Part shown: piece after piece, positions 8,590 through 17,068 of the stretch
How positions within the stretch are numbered: position 1 is the stretch's first letter
How the letters are laid out: every line of letters starts with the position of its first letter
NCBI GenBank assembly: GCA_016190665.1
Contig: JACPQD010000032.1
Span: forward strand, 1-64,000
Reading direction: 5' to 3'
Source of the DNA: Chloroflexota bacterium
Lineage (GTDB): Bacteria > Chloroflexota > Dehalococcoidia > JACPQD01
Length of the DNA stretch: 64,000 nt
Made by a program: the position numbers and the translations under genes
Notes under the pieces: model-generated
What the model was told of the DNA's origin: nothing
The model's database searches: none
The model's input: only the letters and a program-made list of their open reading frames with translations

Positions 8590-8766
8590 GTTTTGTCTCC
8601 TTACCCCCTCTTTGCCTCCCCAGGCGGACGGGGACGTCCGCCGCTACGCTACCGCATCAGGCCAGGCGGATAGGAACGTTCTCCCCTTGGGGTGCCTGCT
8701 TGTGGCCGCTTACGGCTTCCGGCTAAAATTATAATGCGTACAGGCAATAAGCGAAAGGCGTGGGGA

Positions 8767-9750
8767 ATGTCCGACCCGGAAAAGCCAGCCGTGATGATAC
8801 GGGGCATATACGCCACGGCCCTGACCAGGCTTCTGGCCACGGAGGGCTTCCTGGTGGTCCAGCCCTCTTCGGCCATCGCGGCGCGCTTCGATATTAGGCG
8901 CAGTTTCTACCCGGAAGAGGTCCGTCTCGAGGACAGGGAGGACGGCCAAGCCATTATCCTTTCCGGCGAGAAGGAGGCTGTACGCGGCGTGGTGACAGCC
9001 TTGCGCCAACGGATGCCCGATGTCATCGTGAGGACGCCCTACCGGTCTCAGGCCCTCCCCTACACGTCTCTGGGTTCCGGCGCCGAGGTCGAATTCCCCG
9101 CAGACGCCAAGGGGACCCTGGATGAGATCCGGAACGAGACACTGCCCACCTTGCCTGGCCACCATCGGTTCAGGTCCATCGACTCCGACCGGTTGGACGC
9201 CGCCGAGGAAGAGCTTCGGGCGCGCCCGGAGGCCAGGGACCAGATAGCACATCGGCTCCGGGACGAGCTGATCCACAGCGGCTATGTCAGGGGCAACCTT
9301 CTTCGAATAGAGCATGTGAAGGTCGATGGCAAGGTCTTCTGGCTCTCCGAGGGTGACATCGTGAACTTCGATAAGGCGCAGCTTCTGCTGGCGCTTAAAC
9401 GGACGCGTTTCAGGGGACGGTCTCTCTACGATGGCTTGAGAATACCCAAGGCAGAGGGCGACTACGCCATGACGGAGGCCAGGGAGGGAGCGTGGGTGCT
9501 CAAACATAGTTATTTCACTCGCCAGGGTGTTCTGAAGGGAGAATATTTCAATATTAATACATCTATCGAGTTCTACCCTGATCGGATTCGCTACGTAGAC
9601 CTGGAAGTCGATGTGGTCAGGTGGCCGAATGGTAAGATGGAGATAGTGGATGTTGCGGCCCTGAGGAAGGCGGTCGAATCCGGGCGCGTTACCGCTGAGT
9701 TGGCGGCCAAAGCGATGTCCATAGCCAGCGAACTGGTGGGAGAGGCATGA
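8767..9750 (+). CDS. FAU-1-type ribonuclease / RNA-binding protein AU-1 homologue (DUF402)
   Basis: About 327 residues. The arrangement matches the FAU-1 (AU-1) family, better known from archaea: an N-terminal RNase E/G-related RNA-binding half with a predicted beta-rich start (VMIRGIYATALTRLL) and a C-terminal DUF402 domain at about 215-320 (the HSYFTRQGVLKGEYFNINT region and following YVDLEVDVVR). The family binds AU-rich RNA and cleaves pre-5S rRNA in Pyrococcus. An ATG at 8734 is also in frame, but it overlaps a TATAAT at 8730-8735 that looks like a -10 box, so 8767 is preferred. The stop overlaps the start of the metallophosphoesterase gene by four bases, opening a three-gene RNA-related operon. 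Confidence 0.82.
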   Translation: MSDPEKPAVMIRGIYATALTRLLATEGFLVVQPSSAIAARFDIRRSFYPEEVRLEDREDGQAIILSGEKEAVRGVVTALRQRMPDVIVRTPYRSQALPYTSLGSGAEVEFPADAKGTLDEIRNETLPTLPGHHRFRSIDSDRLDAAEEELRARPEARDQIAHRLRDELIHSGYVRGNLLRIEHVKVDGKVFWLSEGDIVNFDKAQLLLALKRTRFRGRSLYDGLRIPKAEGDYAMTEAREGAWVLKHSYFTRQGVLKGEYFNINTSIEFYPDRIRYVDLEVDVVRWPNGKMEIVDVAALRKAVESGRVTAELAAKAMSIASELVGEA

Positions 9751-10241
9751 CAGCACGGTGCACCCGCATTGGCGTCATCTCGGACACGCACGTTTTCAGC
9801 ATCGAAGAGTTGCCCGAAGGGCTGGTTGCCGCATTGCGGGGCATGGACCTGATTGTCCATCTGGGCGACTATATGGGAAGAAGTCTTTTGGATGCCCTCA
9901 AGGAGTTGAACAGCTTCCGCGGCGTCTACGGAAACATGGACCCCTTGAGCATAAGACTGGTCCTGCCTGAGAAAGATGTCCTGGAGATAGGCGGCAAGCG
10001 GATTGGGGTGATCCACGGTTTCGGAGCGCCCTGGGGCCTGGCGGAGCGGGTCACAAGAGAGTTCCCGGGGGTGGATGCTGTCTTGCACGGCCACTCCCAC
10101 ACGCCCGCTAACGAGCTCCTGGATGGCGTTCTACGCTTCAATCCTGGCAGTGCTACTGGCAGGTTCCCTGCCAGCGGCAAGACCTACGGCATCGTCACCC
10201 TGGGCGACGATATCCAGGGAGAGATAGTTGCGCTCCCCTGA
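9747..10241 (+). CDS. YfcE/MJ0936-like metallophosphoesterase
   Basis: A 164-residue compact calcineurin-like phosphoesterase. Metal-binding motifs are all present in order: SDTH (Asp13, His15), HLGD, GNMD, the isolated histidine in VIHG, and GHSH. Such proteins are phosphodiesterases, with several active on cyclic nucleotides or RNA ends; no substrate is assigned here. ATG 9747 overlaps the stop of the FAU-1 gene (ATGA), and its own end overlaps the TTG start of rtcA by 14 bp. Coupling between an RNase and an RNA end cyclase makes an RNA-terminus phosphatase or phosphodiesterase role attractive, but this is inference. Confidence 0.9.
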   Translation: MTARCTRIGVISDTHVFSIEELPEGLVAALRGMDLIVHLGDYMGRSLLDALKELNSFRGVYGNMDPLSIRLVLPEKDVLEIGGKRIGVIHGFGAPWGLAERVTREFPGVDAVLHGHSHTPANELLDGVLRFNPGSATGRFPASGKTYGIVTLGDDIQGEIVALP

Positions 10242-11277
10242 GACCCTTTTCCTCGATGGAGGCGCCAAGTCCGGCAGCGGCACCATCGTGCGCTGCGCCG
10301 TCGCCCTTTGCTCACTGTTGCGGCAGAAGCTCCACATAGTCAATATCCGGGCCAGGAGGCAGAAGCCAGGCTTGCAGCATCAGCATTTGAAGGCGGTGCA
10401 GGCTTGCGCCCAGATGTGCGGAGGCAAGCTTTCGGGGGCCAGCCTCGGCTCCCGGGAGATAACTTACGAGCCTGGCGAGCGAATCGCCGGCGGGCGCTAC
10501 GAGTGGGACATCGGCACCGCGGGATCAACCACGATGCTCGCCATGGCCACGATTCCCCTGGCCTGCTTCGCCTCCGGCGAGACGACCCTGCGTATCACCG
10601 GCGGCCTCTTCCAGGACTTCGCGCCGTCGGCGCACCACATGGAGCACGTTCTCCTTCCCCTGCTCGAGCGGATGGGGGTTCGCGCTCAACTGACGATAGT
10701 CCGGCCCGGGTATGTGCCGCGCGGCGGCGGCGTCATCGAGATAGTCGTGCGACCTGTCAGCGAGCTACGGCCTATTGTCTTGCTGGAGCGGGGCGGAGTG
10801 TTGCGCGTGCGCGGCATTGCCCTCTCGTCCCATCTCAGGGAGGCGAAGGTCAGCGAGCGGATGGCCGAGACCTGTCGGAAGGCGCTCACTGCGAAAGGGT
10901 ACGCCGCTGATATCGATTCAGTCTACGACGACGCTTCATTGCAGCCAGGCGCCAGCCTGGCGGTATGGGCGGAGACTGAGGGCGGCTGTCTGCTGGGCGC
11001 CGACCGGGCGGGGGCGCGGGGGAGAACGTCGGAAGCGATTGGGCGCACGGTAGCCGCCGCGCTTATGGAGGACATCGCCAGCGGCGCCACGGTTGACCGG
11101 CATGTGGCTGACCAACTGATTCTGTACTCGGCCCTGGCCAGAGGCATAAGCCAGTATGTCATCCCGAACATGACCGAACATGTGGAAACGAACCTTTGGC
11201 TGGTGGAGCAGTTCGGGGCGAAGACAGAGGTGGACGAGAAGCGGGTGAGGGTAGAGGGGATAGGGCATAGGGCATAG
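10228..11277 (+). CDS. rtcA: RNA 3'-terminal phosphate cyclase
   Basis: A 349-residue RtcA-family enzyme, which converts RNA 3'-phosphate ends to 2',3'-cyclic phosphate using ATP through a covalent enzyme-AMP. Visible hallmarks are LDGGAKSGSGTIVR at the N terminus, HQHLKAV, the GTAGSTTM loop, RGGGVIE, and the DRHVADQLILY motif whose His292 matches the adenylated histidine of E. coli RtcA. Length equals the family norm. The TTG start at 10228 is supported by GGAGAGA just upstream and by overlap with the preceding gene. There is no RtcB ligase or RtcR activator nearby; the partners here are FAU-1 and a phosphoesterase. Confidence 0.92.
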   Translation: MRSPETLFLDGGAKSGSGTIVRCAVALCSLLRQKLHIVNIRARRQKPGLQHQHLKAVQACAQMCGGKLSGASLGSREITYEPGERIAGGRYEWDIGTAGSTTMLAMATIPLACFASGETTLRITGGLFQDFAPSAHHMEHVLLPLLERMGVRAQLTIVRPGYVPRGGGVIEIVVRPVSELRPIVLLERGGVLRVRGIALSSHLREAKVSERMAETCRKALTAKGYAADIDSVYDDASLQPGASLAVWAETEGGCLLGADRAGARGRTSEAIGRTVAAALMEDIASGATVDRHVADQLILYSALARGISQYVIPNMTEHVETNLWLVEQFGAKTEVDEKRVRVEGIGHRA

Positions 11278-11291
11278 GGGGTCTTCATAAA

Positions 11292-11321
11292 TTGACTTCG
11301 CTCTCGCCGCTGCACTATACT
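11292..11321 (+). promoter_or_regulatory. Sigma-70-type promoter of tRNA-Pro
   Basis: TTGACT (11292-11297) and TATACT (11316-11321) are separated by 18 bp and lie 8 bp upstream of the mature tRNA 5' end. Confidence 0.7.
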
Positions 11322-11328
11322 TTGCTTG

Positions 11329-11405
11329 CGGGGTGTAGCGCAGTCGGCTAGCGCGCATGGTTTGGGACCATGAGGTCGGCGGTTCAAGTCCGCCCACCCC
11401 GACCA
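11329..11405 (+). tRNA. tRNA-Pro (anticodon TGG)
   Basis: A 77-nt cloverleaf with a seven-pair acceptor (CGGGGTG with CACCCCG), a GCGC...GCGC D-arm, an anticodon stem CATGG/CCATG closing loop TTTGGGA with anticodon TGG at 11363-11365, and a GGCGG/CCGCC T-arm with TTCAAGT. The CCA end is encoded (11403-11405). Confidence 0.96.
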
Positions 11406-11460
11406 ACCTCGGTTGAAGCCCTGGTGGCTGGTGTCTTCTCCTGACCGGCCGGGAGAGCCA

Positions 11461-11988
11461 TCAGGGATTCTGTTTCGCCCCCTCTCCCACAACAGCAAAC
11501 CCGGCTTGTGACAACGCCTGAAAACCGCCCTCCAGCGGCCAGACGCTTCTGAAGCCCCTGTCGATCAACATCTGCGCCGCACGGGCGCTCTTCGCCTCCG
11601 CTGGTCAGGTTCAGTAGAGGATAATCTGGCTTTCTTTGCGCAGTTCGACGTAGCGCCTGTCCAGCTCTTCCAGCGGCAGACTGATGGCGCCCGATATGCG
11701 AAGCTGATCGAATTCGGCCTTGGAACGGACGTCGACGATGGTGACATCGATTCCTCTGTCTATCTTCTCCCTGGCTGCCTGGGGGCTAATGCGCCTCGGG
11801 CTGCCCGGGACGGCTCCAGCCGCAGGGCTCGGCGCAACAGAATTCGGTGCGGTTGTCCGGGTGGGTGTGAGCAGTGGGCCCGGGTTGGTGGCCGCCGGCG
11901 GGCTCTTCTGGGGCTCAGTCGCGCAAGCAGCGAGGACGAGCATGAGAGCCGCGAGGGCGATCCCTATCAGGAAGTTCGGTTTCCCCAT
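11461..11988 (-). CDS. Rhodanese-like lipoprotein with two in-frame TGA codons (probable double selenoprotein)
   Basis: A 175-residue reading frame if TGA is read as selenocysteine. It has a lipoprotein signal (LAAC, Cys22), a Pro/Thr-rich linker, and a rhodanese domain from about residue 65 with VTIVDVRSKAEFDQLRISGAISLPLEEL. Conventional reading ends at IILY, just before the active-site loop. The next codons are TGA-ACC-TGA-CCA, and the frame then continues as a normal rhodanese C terminus (PAEAKSARAAQMLIDRG, then a segment ending WPLEGGF) to a TGA at 11461. Homologues have YCTCP at this point, so residues 126 and 128 would both be Sec (U-T-U). Rhodaneses transfer sulfane sulfur through this residue. 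A short GC hairpin follows. The alternative is a pseudogene with two chance TGAs, which is unlikely given the exact placement. Confidence 0.8.
11584..11596 (-). promoter_or_regulatory. SECIS-like hairpin after the rhodanese TGA codons
   Basis: On the coding strand GGCG-AAGAG-CGCC forms a small hairpin whose loop starts 13 nt after the second TGA and 19 nt after the first. Bacterial SECIS elements sit within the first few dozen bases after the UGA. The stem is short and no conserved apical GU is seen, so this is tentative. Confidence 0.35.
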
Positions 11989-12244
11989 TGCATTTCCCCT
12001 GGACCAGGAACGCCTTCGCTCCTGGTAATACCCGTTGTGCGCCCTTCACGACAAAGGCAGACCACCTGGCACATCCCCGCTGCAAATCAGGCGTGGGCGG
12101 CGAAAAATCCTGGAACAAGGCAGCTACAGATCTATTATACTATACGGCAGACGCCCGGGGGGCGCCCTATCGGTTTTGGCGGGCTTTCGTGCTCAAAATG
12201 TTGCAACCTGGTCAGGCGCCAGGAGTTCAAAGGACTACGCTCCC

Positions 12245-13453
12245 TCATTCCAGTCGGCGCACACTCGGGATGTAGAGAGCGGTAGCCAGGGCGAGGAAGG
12301 CGCAGATACCCCCAGTTAGACCGATGGCCACCGGGGCGTTCCACTGGGCAGCCGTGGCGCCGAGCAGCACGCTCCCCAAGGGCACCAGGCCTCGGTCCAT
12401 CAGGAATACGCTCATCACTCTGCCGCGAAATTCCCCGGGTGTGATGGTCAGAAACAGGGCAGTGCTGAGGGTATTGTAGGAGGTAGCACTCATACCCACC
12501 AGCATCAATAAGACCAGCGAAAGCGGCAGCCACTGCGAGAAGGAGAACACAACGAGGAAGACGCCAAAGGCAAAGGCGCCACTGATCAGAAGTAGCCCCT
12601 TCCGCTTGAAATTACCGGAGCTGGCGATGCCAACCGCCCCGATCACCGAGCCGATTCCCGAGGCCGAAGTGAGAAGCCCCAGGCCTGCCGCGCCTATGCC
12701 GAACACCGTGTCAGCGAAGACGGGAAGAAGCGTCGTGTAGGGCATGCCGAAGACCATGGGAATCATCGTCACCCCCAGCAGGGCAAGGATAACGCGGTCT
12801 CCCCGGATGTATCTGAAGCCCTCTCGCAGGTTCTCTAGCGCCGGTGCTGGCTGGCCCCTCGTTTCCATACGAGGAACTTTCAGCATCGCCGTGGCGAACA
12901 TGACGAAGACAAAGATGGCCGCCATGATGTAGTAGACGGGGGCAACGCCCACAATGCCCGCCAAAGCGCCGGCGATGGAGGGGCCCACGATGCGCGTGGT
13001 GTTATTGCCTGCGCCGCTGAGGCCGGTGGCGTTGACGACTTCCTCAGGCTTCACCAGCATCGGTATCAGGGATATTCGCGACGGCTGAATGAAGGTCTGG
13101 GCGACGCCCTCGAGGAGGGCGGTGAGAAAGACCTGCCACAACTGTACCGCGCCGGTGACGATGAGGGTGCCCAGTGCGAAATGAAGCGCCAGGGTGGTCC
13201 CCTGAGCGACCATGAGCACCTGTTTCTTGTCGAACCGGTCAGCGGCGATGCCGGCGGGGACGCCCAAGAGGAGGAAAGGGATTGCCTGGAAGAGGCTGAC
13301 CACCCCCAGCAGGAAGGGGTCGCTGGTCAGTTGCCACACGAGCCAGCCTCGGACGACGAGGTCCATCCATAGCGTCATGCCCGTGCCAACATGCGCCAGC
13401 CACAGATATCGATAGTCCCGGTTCCGGAGGGCTTGAAAGGGGTGTATCGGCAA
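12245..13453 (-). CDS. MFS transporter (EntS/MFS_3-like)
   Basis: A 402-residue major facilitator protein with about 12 hydrophobic helices. The N terminus (FRALRNRDYR-like, here FQALRNRDYRYLWLAH) and the loop GVPAGIAADRFDKKQVL match the drug/siderophore exporter branch that includes EntS, and a second-half FRGRVMS loop is present. The direction is probably efflux; the substrate is unknown. The only start giving the full first helix is TTG 13453, with a weak ribosome site. It lies 256 bp upstream of the rhodanese gene on the same strand; that gap holds nothing I can identify. Confidence 0.88.
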   Translation of the reverse strand: MPIHPFQALRNRDYRYLWLAHVGTGMTLWMDLVVRGWLVWQLTSDPFLLGVVSLFQAIPFLLLGVPAGIAADRFDKKQVLMVAQGTTLALHFALGTLIVTGAVQLWQVFLTALLEGVAQTFIQPSRISLIPMLVKPEEVVNATGLSGAGNNTTRIVGPSIAGALAGIVGVAPVYYIMAAIFVFVMFATAMLKVPRMETRGQPAPALENLREGFRYIRGDRVILALLGVTMIPMVFGMPYTTLLPVFADTVFGIGAAGLGLLTSASGIGSVIGAVGIASSGNFKRKGLLLISGAFAFGVFLVVFSFSQWLPLSLVLLMLVGMSATSYNTLSTALFLTITPGEFRGRVMSVFLMDRGLVPLGSVLLGATAAQWNAPVAIGLTGGICAFLALATALYIPSVRRLE

Positions 13454-13676
13454 ACGTTTATCCAGTACGATCAGAGTCGTCAGGGCGCACAGTCAAAGCG
13501 GTCATTCTTCTATATCTATCCCGTCGCGTCAGGGCACGTAGTATTCTAACCTCGCGGCTCACTATTAGAGGCTCTTGAGCGCGTAGTTGACGCCCCTGGA
13601 GTGCGCCCACGCCGACCCCAAAATAGTAAGGTTTCACTGCTCTTGAGCCGGTATCTGCTTGCTCCGTTGCCCAGGC

Positions 13677-14063
13677 TTACCCTCTTCTACTCCGGCCCGC
13701 CAGTGGGATGGCGATTCCCGCTCCTACCGCATCCACCAGGACGTCCCACGCGGAGGCAGTGCGGCCTGGCACAAGGCTCTGGTGGAACTCGTCGGTGGCG
13801 GCGAAGAGAGTGGCGATGACAAAGGAGAGAAGATAGCCGCGCCTGCTGACAGGCGCTAAATCCCGTTTTTGGGAGCGGATGAGCAGTATGGCGAGAATGA
13901 AGTATTCCGCAAGGTGGGCCGATTTGGAGACAATTATGTCTTCGGTAGAGTAGGGCCTTAGTCGCGGGCCGGGATGGGAAGACAAAGAGGAGACAACGAA
14001 GATTACCACCATCCAGGCAATGGCCGGCCCCCAGCGCCACAGTAGAAGCAGGAACCTCTTCAC
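13677..14063 (-). CDS. VanZ-like membrane protein
   Basis: About 128 residues with four hydrophobic helices. The VanZ signature is present: SKSAHLAEYF after the first loop and TDEFHQSLVPGRTAS with the conserved D-E-x-H-Q and P-G-R residues. VanZ proteins confer low-level teicoplanin tolerance in enterococci, but most family members have unknown roles. The ORF extends to 14129; GTG 14063 is preferred because it gives a typical basic start (MKRFLLLLWRW) before the first helix. Confidence 0.82.
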   Translation of the reverse strand: MKRFLLLLWRWGPAIAWMVVIFVVSSLSSHPGPRLRPYSTEDIIVSKSAHLAEYFILAILLIRSQKRDLAPVSRRGYLLSFVIATLFAATDEFHQSLVPGRTASAWDVLVDAVGAGIAIPLAGRSRRG

Positions 14064-14136
14064 AATAGCGGGTTCCCTGGCATGACGCCTCCAGCCGCGG
14101 CGCGTCTCCCACTGATCGCTGACCCACAACCCATCT

Positions 14137-16104
14137 TTAGTTGCTTTCCTTCCTGATTAGTGGCAGGCTGACCCTGGCCGGCACAGGCAGGGAAGTCGGT
14201 GATGGTGTCGCTGTGGCAGTGGCGGACGCCACGGTCGGGACCGGGGTCGGGCTGGGAGTCGTCGGAGTTGGGGTGCTGGTGCTGGTGGAGGAGGCAGTGG
14301 CGGTGGGTTCCGTGCTCTCCGCTGTCCGGGTCTTCATTATGGTTCCATATTGCCCGGAGACCCAGCCAGTCTGGGAATCGATGAAGAAGACGGAGTAGAG
14401 AGAGTTGGTTGTGCCGGGATTGCGAGCTGTCCAGCTTTGTCCTCCGTTGATCGTACTGAATACCAGTCCATTGTCCCCGGCCGTCCATCCGGCCACGCTA
14501 TTCACGAAGAAGACGGAGTTAAGCTGGTTGCTCGTGCCGGCAAATTGCCGGGTCCAGGTCTGGCCGCCGTCTCTCGTGTTCAATATGGTAGCCGCCGCCC
14601 CGACGGCCCAGCCCTCGCTGGAGTTTGGGAAGGACACAGAGTAAAGGGGGGCTGTGCTCCCTGACGACAGGCGGGCCCAATTGGCTCCGCCGTCATTTGT
14701 CCCCAGGATGGCCCCGCCGTCGCCGACGGCCCAGCCATTCTGGATATCGGAAAAGAATATCGATCTGAGGGCGTTAATGCTGGATGACGGCTGCCGAAGC
14801 CAGGCAGCTCCGCCGTCACTGGTCCTGAGTATGACACCTGCGTCGCCGGCCGCCCACCCGTTACGGTCGTCGATGAAGAAGACGGAGTATAGATCGTTGC
14901 TGACGCCGGCGGACTGACGACGCCAGGTTTCTCCGCCGTCATTGGTCGTAAGAATGGCGCCATTTCCGCCCACTGCCCAGCCTGTGTCAGGGCTGAGGAA
15001 GGACGCCGAGTAGAGCGGCACGTTGGCGCCGGAGGACTGCGGTGTCCAACTGGCTCCGCCGTTGGCGGTATGGAGTATGGCGCCGGAATCGCCGACTGCC
15101 CAGCCATTGACGCCCGCGAAGCGCAAAGTGCGAAGGGAGTTGCGTGTTCCCGGAGACCGAGCCGTCCAGGTGGCGCCTCCGTTGGCTGTCCTGAGTATCG
15201 TGCCCAGGTCGCCCACGGCCACACCCACCTGGGAGGTAAGGAATTGCACGCTCGAGAGCGAGCTCCCGGAGGCCGACCACTGAGGCATCCAGGTGTCACC
15301 CCCATCGGTCGTCTTGAGGATGGTGCCGGAGCCGCCAGTCGCCCATCCAGTCTGCGTATCGAAGAAGAAGACCGACGTGAGCCAGTTGCCAGTGCCGGAC
15401 GACTGCTGCGTCCATGAGGCCCCGCCGTCTGCGGTCCTGAGAATCGTCCCTCGCGCCCCAACGGCCCAACCAAGCGAGGCATTGACGAAATACACGCCCC
15501 CCAGCGCATTGCTGGTCCCGGACGGCTGGTCAGCCCACCTGTTGCCGCCGTCGACCGTCCTCGTTATTTTGCCATTGTCCCCCACCGCCCATCCGATTGT
15601 CCTGTTTATGAAGAACACGGAATGGAATGCGTTAGCAGTGATCTGGCTGTAAAGGGTGCTCCAGCTGCGTCCCGCGTCCTCGGTAAAGACTACCGTGTAG
15701 CCGGAGCCGGCAGCCCAGCCGGTGAAGTTGTCCAGGGAATACATCGAATTCAGTGGCTTCGGGGTGGGGGAAGCTTGCGAGAGCCAGGTGGCGCCCCCGT
15801 CAGACGTACGCAGTATGATGCCGCCAGCCCCCACTGCCCAGCCGGTCCGGATATCGGAGAAAGACACCGAGTTAAGGGCGTTCGTGGCGCCAGAATCCAG
15901 GGCGGTCCACGTGGCTCCCGCGTCGCCCGTCTTGAGCATCGTGCCGGTGGCGCCAACCGCCCAGCCGGTAAGGGCATCCACGAAGGACACCGAGCGAAGG
16001 TGGTTGCCTTGGGGGAGCGGGTTCTGCCACACCCAGGCGGCCTCGGCCGCCGCCAAATCACCGCCAGACCGATGCCCGCCGGCATGGGGAGGACTCGCAG
16101 GCAC
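14137..16104 (-). CDS. Exported YCF48/BNR-type beta-propeller protein with 14 repeats
   Basis: At least 655 residues made of 14 repeats of about 42 residues, each with a (T/N)GWAVG core and a following (I/L)L(R/K)T.DGG.TW element, related to the YCF48 photosystem assembly factor and BNR propellers. Fourteen repeats would suit two seven-bladed propellers. The C terminus is a Thr/Pro/Ser-rich linker ending in a basic tail (PLIRKESN), suggesting surface exposure. The listed GTG start at 16104 probably does not begin the protein: the same frame continues upstream for 20 codons as a good signal peptide (RLAVSIFISAVTFAPLVAS), just behind an AAGGAGG (16164-16170), but no canonical start codon is in frame. 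A TTG six bases after that site is in another frame, so a one-base error or unusual start is possible. Confidence 0.85.
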   Translation of the reverse strand: MPASPPHAGGHRSGGDLAAAEAAWVWQNPLPQGNHLRSVSFVDALTGWAVGATGTMLKTGDAGATWTALDSGATNALNSVSFSDIRTGWAVGAGGIILRTSDGGATWLSQASPTPKPLNSMYSLDNFTGWAAGSGYTVVFTEDAGRSWSTLYSQITANAFHSVFFINRTIGWAVGDNGKITRTVDGGNRWADQPSGTSNALGGVYFVNASLGWAVGARGTILRTADGGASWTQQSSGTGNWLTSVFFFDTQTGWATGGSGTILKTTDGGDTWMPQWSASGSSLSSVQFLTSQVGVAVGDLGTILRTANGGATWTARSPGTRNSLRTLRFAGVNGWAVGDSGAILHTANGGASWTPQSSGANVPLYSASFLSPDTGWAVGGNGAILTTNDGGETWRRQSAGVSNDLYSVFFIDDRNGWAAGDAGVILRTSDGGAAWLRQPSSSINALRSIFFSDIQNGWAVGDGGAILGTNDGGANWARLSSGSTAPLYSVSFPNSSEGWAVGAAATILNTRDGGQTWTRQFAGTSNQLNSVFFVNSVAGWTAGDNGLVFSTINGGQSWTARNPGTTNSLYSVFFIDSQTGWVSGQYGTIMKTRTAESTEPTATASSTSTSTPTPTTPSPTPVPTVASATATATPSPTSLPVPARVSLPLIRKESN

Positions 16105-16384
16105 CGATGCGACGAGGGGTGCGAACGTTACGGCCGATATGAAGATGGAGACGGCAAGTCTAACCTCCTTTGTCGTAGGACTCCTCCCCGGGGCGATGAT
16201 TCGGGCCCCATTCCCTTGCCGCCTCCAGACATACTGAAGTGGCTCCAGGCCTTTGTGCGCCGCCCTTTATTATAGCAGGAAGCGGACACTCTTCAAGTCG
16301 AAGCGCCTGAATGGCGCTGCACTACTTTCGCTGGCGGAGGAAGCGTGCTAAGATAGGAGACCAAACCGGTAAGCGGAGGTTTCC

Positions 16385-17068
16385 ATGCGTCAAGGCTACG
16401 AGATAAATGATCTAGCCAAGGAAGAGTCCTGGCGTATGTTCCGGATCATGGGGGAACTGGTGGAAGGCTTCGACACCCTCACCGGAGTCGAGCCGGCGGT
16501 CACCATTTACGGGTCAGCGCGGGTCACGGTGGATGATGAGACCTATTTGGCGGCCGAGGAGATAGCGCGCCGGCTGGGAAAGTTGGGCTTCTCCATCATT
16601 ACTGGCGGGGGGCCGGGGGTGATGGAGGCGGCAAACAAGGGGGCCATTGAGGCGGGAGTGAACTCCGTAGGGCTGAACATCCAGTTGCCCGAGGAGCAGA
16701 CCCCTAATCCCTACACCACGACGTCGGTAGGCTTTCACCACTTCTTCGTCCGCAAGGTGATGCTGGTGAAATATGCCACCGCCTTCATCATCATGCCCGG
16801 CGGCCTGGGTACGCTCGATGAACTGACCGAGGTGCTGACTTTGATGCAGACTCACAAGATAAGGCCCTTCCCTGTCATCTTGTTCAACAGCAGATTCTGG
16901 AAGGGATTGCTCGACTGGCTACACGAGACAGTCTTCAGCCGGGAATTCATCTCACCGGAGGACTTCGATCTGCTGCGCGTCTGCGACAGCCCCGAGGAGG
17001 TGGCCGATGCAGTCCAGAGGTGGTACCTGAACCAGGAAGTCATCGGGCGGAAGGCGGTGGGAGGATGA
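16385..17068 (+). CDS. LOG family protein (TIGR00730, putative lysine decarboxylase fold)
   Basis: A 227-residue Rossmann-like LOG protein. The two family motifs are GGGPGVMEA (74-82) and PGGLGTLDE (138-146), the latter binding the nucleotide phosphate. Characterised members cleave nucleoside 5'-monophosphates to base plus ribose 5-phosphate (cytokinin-activating enzymes in plants); the bacterial role is usually nucleotide hydrolysis. AGCGGAGG precedes ATG 16385. The stop overlaps the start of the ICMT-like gene (ATGA). Confidence 0.93.
   Translation: MRQGYEINDLAKEESWRMFRIMGELVEGFDTLTGVEPAVTIYGSARVTVDDETYLAAEEIARRLGKLGFSIITGGGPGVMEAANKGAIEAGVNSVGLNIQLPEEQTPNPYTTTSVGFHHFFVRKVMLVKYATAFIIMPGGLGTLDELTEVLTLMQTHKIRPFPVILFNSRFWKGLLDWLHETVFSREFISPEDFDLLRVCDSPEEVADAVQRWYLNQEVIGRKAVGG

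Noticed and set aside
14400..16000. Regular DNA repeats of about 125 bp that could be a satellite or CRISPR array
   Set aside because: They encode the propeller repeats, with divergence at synonymous positions and conserved GWAVG and DGG.TW protein motifs.
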